Source: Beroe forskalii
Taxonomy: Eukaryota > Ctenophora > Nuda > Beroida > Beroidae
DNA: 64,000 bases
Assembly: GCA_011033025.1 (NCBI GenBank)
Contig: WFMF01000661.1
Location: 1 to 64,000 of the forward strand
Reading direction: 5' to 3'
Positions 51,294 to 62,300 of this stretch are shown piece by piece. A program made the translations under genes and the position numbers. The notes under the pieces were generated by a model. That model ran no database searches, had not been told where the DNA came from, and was given only the letters and a program-made list of their open reading frames with translations. Every line of letters starts with the position of its first letter. Position 1 is the first letter of the stretch.

Positions 51294-52834
51294 ATGAAGC
51301 ATTTTATCATACTCGTTTCTGCAATCCTCTGCCTTGCCAGATCAGAAGATGTACGGTTACTGTTCCGTAAGGCAATGGCAAAGTACGCAGCAAGAGACGG
51401 AATCCTACGGAACGAATCCCCGGAAATGATGGGCAGGAGGTTCCGATCCTTCCTGAAATCCCACTCGTTAGTGACAGCAGTGAACAGGGACGCCTCACTG
51501 CCCTACACGGCTGCTGACAACTTCCTTTCTATTCTCACTGAGGAGGAACGACAACTTCATCTCGGTCTGAACACAACAAGACACTCTGATGATGAGATCA
51601 CCCCAGACAAGGATCCCGACCAGGATCCCGACATCTCTCTCAGCTCCCCAGAACAGGTGGATTGGAGTTGGGTGCTGCCCGATGTCAAGGACCAAGGACA
51701 CTGTCTCTCCTGCTGGGCGTTCTCTGCGGCAGCAGCTCTGGAGGGTGAGATCTACTTCACTACCGGACAGAAGAAAGTGAGTCTCTCAGAACAGGAGTAC
51801 TTGGAGTGTGTCCAGAACTACGTGGTGGCTAATGGCTGTCAAGGTGGGATTCCAGTAGACTGCTTCGAGTATTCTAGGAGAAAGGACAGAGTCGCACCGG
51901 CCAATGCTTACTCCTACAGAGGATTTGACAAGGGATGCCGGGTAGGTCGGAACACTCCTAACGCTCTGGTTGATAACAATGTCAGGGTGGTGGAAAGCGT
52001 CAACTTTGGGAAGACAGACTACGGTCTGCTGCACCACGCCAGCAGACACATAGTCTCAGTGGGAGTACACGCTAACGACTACTTCATGTTCTACAACCGG
52101 GGACTTTACACAGACGAGACCTGTCAGAAAGGAGCTAATCATGCTGTGGCTGTGGTGGGGTATGGGAGGCATGGGGCTAGTGGCAGGAAGTACTGGAAAC
52201 TCAGGAACAGTTGGGCGTGGGATTGGGGCGAGGATGGGCATATGTTCATGGACAGGGAGAAAGATAACATGTGCAGGATCAACCAGATGGCGTATTATCC
52301 GAGGCTGGAATGCAGGAATGGGGACTGTGTGGCTCCTCATCCAGATGGAGGGAGGGGAGGGAAGCAAGGGGAGAGTTCGGATACAGTGAGGTGTGTTTCA
52401 GAAGACGATACTTTAGTCCGTGCAGGGACCAAGTTGCAGCAGCTCAGGCGCAATGCAGCCCTCAGAACAGCTGTGTTGTGGCTAAGTTAGCTGAGGGTTG
52501 CTACGTCAGTACCAGTGGAGCAGTGGAGGGGGAGAGTTTCGTGGAGGAAACATACGACTGCAAATACCATGAGGAGGTTTATGAAGACAATGCTGAAGAA
52601 AAGACTGAGGGAGACACTACTGAGGGAGAAACTGAGCTCTGTAAGACAAGGAGCTATCTCAGCAAATGTTACAAAAGACGAATCAAAGCCCTGAAGATCT
52701 GTATGCTGAGTGTTAAGGCTAAGGATTGTAAGATAGTGAAACACGTGGGTTCTGATTTAAAGAGGTGCTGGTATGCTACGGATGGACGGAAGGGGGACAT
52801 GTGGATAGATCGTAGCGGAAAATGCAACAATTGA
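51294..52834 (+). CDS. Secreted papain-family (C1A) cysteine protease with a novel Cys-rich tail; one frameshift
   Basis: The start MKHFIILVSAILCLARS is a signal peptide. A propeptide resembling inhibitor I29 follows (LVTAVNRDASLPYTAADNFL, LTEEERQLHLGLN). The mature domain has oxyanion Gln134 and nucleophile Cys140 (QGHCLSCWAFSA), His283 (GANHAVAVVGYG) and Asn305 (LRNSWAWDWG). Leu replaces the usual Gly in CGSCW, and Ala replaces the Gly of NSWG. The gene is intronless. The first frame ends at 52490, but the coherent Cys-rich C terminus (CRDQVAAAQAQC onward, to 52834) is in the next frame. The total of 1541 nt is one base short of whole codons, and the shift falls near the TTT at 52412. A missing base in a homopolymer, by error or mutation, is the simplest reading. 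The tail of about 140 residues with roughly ten Cys is not recognised. Confidence 0.85.
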
Positions 52835-52871
52835 CAGGCAGCACAAGGCACAGTCTGAAAGCAGAACTATA

Positions 52872-52968
52872 GGCCGTCCACGAGAAATAGGCGGGTAGGA
52901 TGACGTCATTATCATATCATGATGTAGTGAGTTGATGACGTTTAACCGCCTATTTCTCGTGCGCGGCG
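52872..52968. repeat. Foldback MITE downstream of the protease
   Basis: CACGAGAAATAGGCGGGTA and TTAACCGCCTATTTCTCGTG form a stem. Inner words GATGACGTCATT and GATGACGTTT complement each other in part. It is related to the copy at 32810-32905. Confidence 0.8.
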
Positions 52969-53389
52969 TATAATTGAGCTGCCGTGGATGCTGGGAACCA
53001 GGAACTCACAACAGGATCCTATTGTTTTCTCAAATGAAACTTTTTCTGCATCTCAATCAAGTGTTATTCATAAAAATCATTATGACCTAACATCGATTTT
53101 GAAGTGCAGCATGATACTCAAATTCTGGGTCAGATTGCCGCTATTATCAGCTCAAAATTTCCCATATTAAACTGCGCTTTACGATTCGCAAACAATCGCG
53201 CCTAAGAATTTCCTTCGAGATATTCCATAGCATGGAAATATCCTGTTCGTAAAAATGGGTGAGCAGCAGGACAAAGGGGGGAGGGGGGGCGCTATCCCTG
53301 ATTATTGTTCGGAGTCCAAGTAGAAGTATGAATAAAAGTTATTCAGTTAACTTACAAGTTCTAAGGTATCATCTAAGGAAAATCCTCAC

Positions 53390-56300
53390 CTGACAGCTGA
53401 CACGATGTCGTTAACACATTGCTCAGGCAGGTGCACGCCTGGGATGGCTGCTTGACCTGAGGAATGAGGATGTGAGAACTTACTGAGGCGCAAAAATGAG
53501 GAAGAAATCAGACGTGTGAGAATTTGATATGAATCGCACTGCGTGAGATGTAACGCACCTGCGTGAGATGTAACGCACCTGTCATGAAGTCCTGAGTGAC
53601 GAAAGGACGAAGCACCACAGAATGTTTGGTGGAGGGCTCGTGTCTCGTCGGTCTGCAATTAAAGATTTAAGGAGGAATTTACCATGGTATTCGGCCTGTT
53701 ATGAGTAAAAATGGCTACTATTAACTTATTAACAAACTTGAATCATCAAAACAGCTACAAATAACAGCTAAAAAATGATTTTGATGCTACAAATTCTCTC
53801 GATTTCTATCAATTAATTCTGCTAATCTCCGTATCATACTGCTAGTACTAGTAGTGTCCCTACCCTACTGGTTGTTTACCTATCAAAGTGGAGCGGTAGT
53901 AGTACTACCGGCATCTGACTAACGCTCTTCACAGCGTCGTGTTGTCTCAGGGTCTCCATGACAACCGCATCCGCTTCCTGGTGACGTCACGTGTTAATTA
54001 TCGTTCATTTAATTACTTCCTGCAGTTGTTTAATGAAAAATTCTGACATAGATCTTTTTCTTAGATCTCGAAACCTCTTTCGGAGATATCTTTCATTGAA
54101 AATAAAAGTACGACTGCGAATGATAGAGGCCATGATCCAAAACATTTGAGCGGATATTTGGGGAAGGGCGAACAACGTTTTGTGACTTCTTGTTGGATGA
54201 GGAGAATAAGAAATGTGCGATTGAACGATTGCAATTTTACATTAGTTTCAGCTGAAATTCTCGAAATCACATTTCTTTTTGTACTGTGACTGTGATCCTC
54301 AGTACGTTTTGTGAAATTCTTGTTGGAGAATAAGAAATGTAATTTTCTGAATTACCCGGAGTTTGGAGACGGATCCTGGAGAAAGCAGTGTGGGGGTGAT
54401 GTCTCGAACTGGGGCCTCTACCATGCCACCAAATATATAGCAACACCTGAAATATAGCAACAATTTTATTATAGCAACGCCTGAAATATAGCAACAATTG
54501 TAGTATAGTAACACCTGAAATATAGCAACAATTCTAGTATTGCAACACCTGAAATATAGCAACAATTCTTGTATAGCAACACCTGAAATATTGCAGAAGC
54601 AACAATTTTATAGTATAGCAAAAATTCTACTAAAATTGTTGGGTATCAGGTTCAAACCTAAGTAAAATTTTACCCAATATAAGTCTTCAGCAGTTTTAGG
54701 TTTTGTCAACAGTTTTCAGATTGATACCTGGATTCTATGAAACGTTTGGGTTTCTATGATGTCAACATTGAGGATGAAGGAAATGGTCAATGGGTATTGT
54801 AATTCTAAGCGGTTTCTGATTCCAGGGCCAAACATGTTAAACGTCTCCAATGCCTTTAAAAACGCTATGTGAATGATGTAAGTGAAACTGATTAAATCTG
54901 AAACATGGTTTGATCATATTGCAGCACCTCTGCACTGACGTATTGTAGATAAAAATAAACACTATTCAATCTATCTCAAAACATGACATATGACAATTTT
55001 TATCACAATCTCATGAAATAATTAACTTCAGATTCAGCCACGTAATTCAAACGCACTGGTAATTAAAAAGTGAAATTTAATCTTGCCTTATCAATTATTC
55101 CGTCTATTTTAAATTTTTTCCAGAATCAGATTTTGCATAAATTTTGCAACTTTTTCCAAACGTTTCATGCAAGTGCATCAGAACAAATTATATAATCTTT
55201 TGAATACTTTTTTTGAATTTTTAGAACCACATCGTAATATTTTATTCTCGTCCTTCAAATAAAGGATTCCGATTCATATCGACCTGAGATTTGAATAACG
55301 AAATCGCCACATTTGAGCGGTATGGATATTGATTCGAAACGTACTACGTACCTCCATTGCCCAAAGGAAATGATTTCACCCCTCCTCCCCCTCTTGTCCC
55401 TGACCCCTCTCTCCCCTTCAGGAAATGATTTTACCACTCCTCCTCCCCCTCTTATTCATAACCCCTCTCTCTTACAGGAAATGATTTTACCCCTCCTCCT
55501 CCTCCTCTCTCTAACCCCTCTCTCTTCCTCCACCACCCTCTCTCAGATACTGATTAACTAAACACCACTTTTACCGTCCCCCTCCTAGTATTCATGACCC
55601 CTCTCCCCTACAGGAAATGATTCTACCCCTCCTCCCCCTCTTGTCCGTGACCCCTCTCTCTTCCTCCTTCTCCTCCTCTTGTCTCTGACCCCTCTCTCCC
55701 CTCCTCCTCTGGGTGTTGTTTCTGACCTCTCTCCCCTTCAGGAAATTTCTTCATCCCTCCTCCCCCTCTTATCTCTGACCTCTCTCCCCTACAGGAAATG
55801 ATTTTACCCCTCCTCCCCCTCTTATTCATGACCCCTCTCCCCTGCAGGAAATGATTTTACCCTTTCTCCTCCTCCTCCTGTCCCTGGCCCCTCTCTCCTC
55901 CTCCTCCACCCTCTCCCTCAGCAACTGCTACACTCGTCAGTGTAACTACTGCACTGACACTACCTGTGCTATCCGTTACGACCTGACACAAAACACTGCC
56001 GTCTTCAGGTACTTTTCATTGAGCTTACTTTGACTTGCTCTAGGTTTGCAGAAAACATCAAGCCCTCATTTGTATTTTGTGTTTTGTGTTTTGAATTGTA
56101 TATTTTTGGAGATACATAAAATTCTTTCTTTTTTTACTAAATTCAGTCTCTTTACTCAGTTCTCCCCTACGCTGGGGGTCAGCTAACACCCTCATTCTCT
56201 TCAACACGGCGGGTACAGAGCTCGGTACCCTACGGTTTAAGCTGGGACGCCTGCTCCTCACCGGGTGTTTACAGATGCAGACCCGGCCCCTCCCCCCTCG

Positions 56301-59300
56301 CTCAGCGTGGCTCGGACGGGATAGGACGGAGTGGAGTCTCTCCATGGAGGCGGATAGAGTGACGGTGCGAGTGGGCGAGTGGTTCAAGAGCGAGCTGCTG
56401 ATTGGAGAGTGCCGGGAGCACTACAGGGATGTAGCTGGTTTCGCAGTGCAGGGTGCGAGGGGATGCGGAGGGGATTCAGTGAGTGGGGAGGGGGAGATGG
56501 AGGTGCGGCAGCAGTATTACGATAATCTGTTCGCGCTGTGTGAGGAAGACTAAGAGGATGTGTGATGGGGAGGAATGGACTGTGGATGTGCCCAACGGAC
56601 CATGAACATTCACGGTTGTGTTAAATTATGTCATGTTTGTTAGGTCACCATTTGTAAGATTGAAAGGTTCATTTTTATAGAGATCTGCATTGTAATACCA
56701 GTTTAACGAAACGTTTAGTTAGTTTAACGTTTTCCTTCTATGATCAATGAATAAACAGTTTCAATAATATATTCTTCATGCAAGATGGAAGTGTGTCTTC
56801 TGACAGGTGCCTACAGAGCATATTTTGCCTTAGCTTCAGTCTGGGTCCTATCCCCATTCCCCCACTTTTCAACTCCCCCGTGCCAAAACCTCCCCCTTGA
56901 ACTCTCAAAATCCCCCCCCCCTTTGGGCACCACACCTTGTGTTTAACCAAATATAACGGTGGCGTGTCGAACTCATATAAGCGCGGCTTTTCAATGCGCG
57001 GCGTAAACGTGCACGGCTTACTGCCTGTAATTAACAGGCAGCGAACCGCGCACGATTACGCCGCGCATTGAAAAGCCGCGCACATATGAGTTCGACACGC
57101 CCCTGTAACCAACTAAAAGAGGGGGCAGAAAGCAAGGCAGGCAGTTCTGCAGCATGAATTTATTTGCCCTAATAAAGGGGTAGTATCAATCCTAATATAG
57201 CAACACCTGAATTGTTACACAAAAACTACTGTATAAGAAAATCATGTCGTTACAAAGCAGGGACATGTCCGACTTACGTGCGCAGCTTTTTCATGCGCTG
57301 TGTAAGAGCGCGCGGCTCATTATTAATATTATTAACAAGCAGTGAGCTGCGCACGATTACGCAATACGCAGCGCATGAAAAAGCCGCGCACGTAGGAGTT
57401 TGACCTGTCAGACTCACTGCAACACGATTAAACGCACTCCATTTACCGCATTATTTTCAACTTTATTTATCGCACTCCATTTACCGCACTCCATTTACCG
57501 CACTCCATTACCACATTATTTACCGCATTATTTACCGCACTATTTACCGCATTATTTACCTGTTAACGTTGGGACACAGCATCGTCACCAGCTTCGTTAG
57601 TTGGAAGAGAACCGGCCAGTTTACCTTAGCTCCTGTGTCCGTGCTGAATCCGGCAGCGAAACTATACGACCTGCCGTCCCCCTGGGAAGAGTGACGTCGT
57701 GTTACGAGTTATTACGTCATTTCACGAGTTATTACGTCATTTCACGAGTTATTGCGTCATTTCACGAGTTATTGCGTCATTTCACGAGTTATTGCGTCAT
57801 TTCACTAGTCATGACAGGGTTGAATTCAGGCTTTGGTATAAAATATAAGATTTGTGTAGTCACTAAATTTAGAGGATTCCACGAAATGATTTCACGTGTT
57901 ACATAGATCTGTTTCAGAAAATTCGAAGCAAGACAGTGACGAATAGAAAAAAAATCCGAATCATAATTGTTCTAATGCTTTCTAAATAAAGAAAATTGCC
58001 AAAGCCATTGCCAAATGCTTATTTTTGACAGAAATCTGTCAGACTATGAGCATCTGGACATGTATATGCGAAAGAATATCACAAAATTATGATACATTTA
58101 GCCAAAGCAGAATAAAGCCAAAGGAATCATTCAACGAATTCAAGAATCATGATCAAATTAAGCACGCATTCTTCTTTTTTTTTTCTTTTTTCATATGAAA
58201 ATCTTCTTTGGGATTCATCCGTTGAGACTATCGAAACAAATTGTTTTTATCTTGAGCTACTTAGTACACCGTATTTCAGTTATCCTTATCAGGACTCCTC
58301 ATAGAATAAATCATATCCCGGGTCAGAGTAAGAGCAGGGGATGAAAGGCTGATTCTCCCAGTCACAGTAGACCACAACCTCACAGTCTGCCATAGCAAAG
58401 CGCTTACACAGCATGTTCTCTCCCAGCACCTCATCAGCCACTCCCGGCACATTGAAATCATATACCGTACACCCGGGCGGGATGGCACTGACTTTAGCCA
58501 GGGGTTGAGGCGGATCCACATGGATGTTGTACTTGGTAGCAGCCACTTCCTGGGAGGTGGTGAAGGATATGAACCAGCTCCCTTTGAAAGAGGCTTTGGA
58601 GCCACAGTTCACGTGTCCCTGTATCGTGATAGCCCTGTTCTCACCATTCCACCTGGCCATCAGACCTCTGTTGGGGTTATCACAGGGGTTGAAGACACGC
58701 TCAGTGGAGCTCAGGGCTCGATACAACGCCCCTGTCTGCGCAAAGGTTTGACAGTTCCCAACTCCTTCCATTCTGATTTCACTTATCATCTGCACCACTT
58801 CCAATTGCTCAGACCTACTCTTCAAGACTTCATCTTGGAAGGCAGGTTGAGGCCACCCAAAGATGCCCATGTCAATAGTAGTGGCCTGCCCCACACAGGT
58901 ACCATCACAGCAGAATTTCACCTCATTGTCACAGCACGTCTCACCCCCACAACAGGACTCTCCTTCCCCGCAGCAGTTCTCACCACCACAGCACCGCTCC
59001 TCAGCTGTACAGCACTTGTCTCCACAGCACTTCCCCGCAGCACAGCATGTCCCCTCACAGCACTCAGCCCTGGAACACAACACCCGTCCCCACAGCACTC
59101 GTCCACCTGACAGCAGTACTTCCCACACACCCTCTTAAAACCCTCCTTCGGACAGCAGCCCAACGGCACATCGACACAGAACCAGTCTGCATACGGACAG
59201 ACAGCACATTTGGGATAGGCACAGCAGCATTCCCCCTCAGTAGCATACCCCGGACAGTAATAGGTCGCAAAAAAGGTGGAGTAGGTCCAGCACTCGCCTG

Positions 59301-62300
59301 GGGAGGCGGATACCTCTCCCTCCGTCAGAGAACCAAAAAGCTTTCTCGACTTCATATGCGAATCTTGATCGAATTGTCCCATTCTGGGTCCAGTAGAGAA
59401 TGAACCGTGTTTGGTAAGCGACTTCTGAGCGATGGTTACCTCGCGATTCGCAATGGAGCACCCGCAACAGCTCATCATCACCAGTATACCCAGCCAACTA
59501 CTCATATTGTGAGAGCATCAAATCCTGTTTTAAATCATGGCATTTAGGGAGACAACCTTGTCACGTTTTAGGGCACTCAGGGCACAGGGCACTACGTCAG
59601 GGCACTTAGGGCACTACGTCAGGGCACTCAAGGGCACTAAGCGTACGTCAGGGCACTCAAGGGCACTACGTCAGGGCACTGGGGCACTACTTCAGGGCAC
59701 TGGGGCACTACGTCAGGGCACTGGGGCACTACGTCAGGGCACTGGGGCACTACGTCAGGGCACTGGGGCACTACGTCAGGGCACTGGGGCACTCCGTTGG
59801 GGCACCGGGGAACTCCGTTAGGGCACCGGGGAAATCTGTTAGGTCACCTGTTTACAATGTCTTTAAGTTTAATATTAATCAACCCTGCTTATTTACCTCA
59901 TTAATTTGGCCCGGTTTACTTGCTCCATTTACTGTATTCAGTGAATGTACACGGGTACAATAACGAACACCTTGAAATCACATCAGCACAATATTGTAAA
60001 TGTAATTTCTGTACATTTGAAAACCGTTATATCATAGACAATGTATGTCACGTGTCAGGTATTGACATTTTGTATGGTATTGGTCGGTCGTTCCGGTTCA
60101 GTGTTCACAGAGTGCGTTCTGCTATATACCTACACTAGTGTCACTACTGATTCTGACTCTCAATTTCTGGTCGCGTGGTTATGTAGTCTATACCTTTTGA
60201 TCAAGTGATTACCTTTTGATCAAGTGATTACCTTTTGATCAAGTGATTATCTTGTGATCAAGTGATTTAGATCATGTTTCCCCTTGTATAAACTTGATCA
60301 CATTATTCATGTGATCAAGTCTATACAATTACAAGGAATCGAAACAGGGGCTCCGTACAGAACATTGCTATTGCAACGAATGTGATTATACAGCCAAGAT
60401 TTAGATTGATTCCGTTGTCTGGTTAGCTGTGCTTGATGGTTGGTTCTTCCGGTTCGTCTCTCACATAAAGACTAGCTTATATAACATCAAATCGGAAATG
60501 TAATAGTACTGTGTGAGCATCAATTGTCAAACGCAAGGAAACATTTTCATTAGACACAGGGTATAAAGCCAACTTTTGTCGTGGTGATAATGTGTGTCTA
60601 GACTATATAACCACGCGACTAGAGAGAGACTTTTGCAATTCGCCACGCGCAGCGTGGTGAATAACAATTAGGCGCGAACGCAGTGAGTGTCTAATTGCTC
60701 ATATAGTACGAACGCCAGTGAGTGCTATATGTGAAGATCAAAAGTCTCTCTCTTGGCGCGTGGTTATATAGTATATACACGGCCGATTTGAATTAAGCAT
60801 AAATTGAACAGATTTAGTACCCTGAACAGCACACCTTATTAAATTATCGATCTTAGTTTACACATTTGTGCATTTTGAAGATATTTTGAAAAAGCAGCAA
60901 TCAACAAAGATCCACAAAAACGTTCATTTCGATGAACTTCTGCAAAATCAATGTACAGACAAATCGAAAAGATACAATTACAATCACGGAGTAAATATTC
61001 AATACACTAATACACCACACACACTTTCTCACATTCTCAAGAATCCACTCACATTTGAATGATCATTGTACGAGTACAACATAATTGGTTATGTATAAAT
61101 CAGCAGCAACAGACCAATAAATCGAAATGTGGTGTGAACACTGAACACGTCCGACCAAACATAGTGTACACTAAAGAGGAACCGCTCATGGTGCACATCG
61201 CTTTTTGGAATTGCAATTGTATAGCAGCCACATTCCATTCTATACCTTTGTTACGAGCCGACGTCACGTGACATACTTGTCTAGCATATAACGGTTCGCA
61301 AATGTACACAGTAATTACAATGTGTTGATTGGTATTTGGTGTTCGTTACTCTGCAGTCTGCATGTGTATCTTTGTTGAATACGGTAAATGGGTCAGGTGA
61401 AACAGGGTAAAAAACAGGGTAAATAGACAGGGTAAATAGACAGGGTAAATAGACAGGGTAAATAAGCAGGGTAAATAAGCAGGGTAAATAAACAGTGTAA
61501 GCATGATTAATTAACTTTTGTAACATTCGGTAATTCAGCGTGTCAGAATCCGAATAAAAATCTAGAGATGGACTTTCGAAATCTACTGATGGACTTTTCA
61601 AATCTACTGATGGAGTTTTTAGAGAGAGACTTTCGCGCGTGTTTATATAACTCCATCTCTGGTTTCGTAACACCATCAGTGATGGTTATACGTATACAGC
61701 ACGCGCGAAAACAACACGGCCGTGTATATAAGTGCCTAACCATGGTGAACTCATTGAAGTTCCGTGCTATACGACTTGTTACTTCTACGTCCAATATTTA
61801 GTGCCCAGGAGTGCCCTAAAACAGTGCCCTCGAGTGCCCTGACGTAGTTGGAATTTATGGAAGGCGCGACATGTCGTATATGTACGACGTACGTGAATGA
61901 AAGATGTGAAAAAACTGTGAGTAGGGTGTGGAATGTGGTGTGACTGGTGCCGCGAAGCATCAGGAATATCAAAGGCTACACACAGGACTTAAAAAGGCAC
62001 CACTGAGCCAATGGAGCACTGGTGTTTTCAGGCAATGGAAAATCGACGAAATTTTGCAGTGGTGGTAGGTTATAGTTACAGATTTGTGGGATCTCTGAGA
62101 GGGTGAGGATTGTTATGTGCCCGTGAAGCCGTAAGTATGCTGGCTGGCGTACTACATACGATACAAAGAAAACCTCTGTTTCTGCTGTCTCATCATAAAC
62201 TTTAAACATCGGGAAAAGACACGATGAATCATGAAGTTTAAGTCCTCGTTCCATCATTGCTTACAGTTACACATCAGCATGACACACGGTCACACAGACA

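Noticed and set aside
58505..59403. Plus-strand frames opposite the Cys-rich gene
   Set aside because: The minus strand has signal peptide, ordered Cys pairs and a coherent C terminus; the plus frames are shadows.
59537..59821. Plus-strand frame RQGTGAL repeats
   Set aside because: Product of the 21-bp array at the end of the 3 kb element.
61976..62257. 93-codon minus frame inside the 3 kb element as a transposase remnant
   Set aside because: No motif of any transposase family is visible and nothing flanks it in frame, so it is not listed as a gene.
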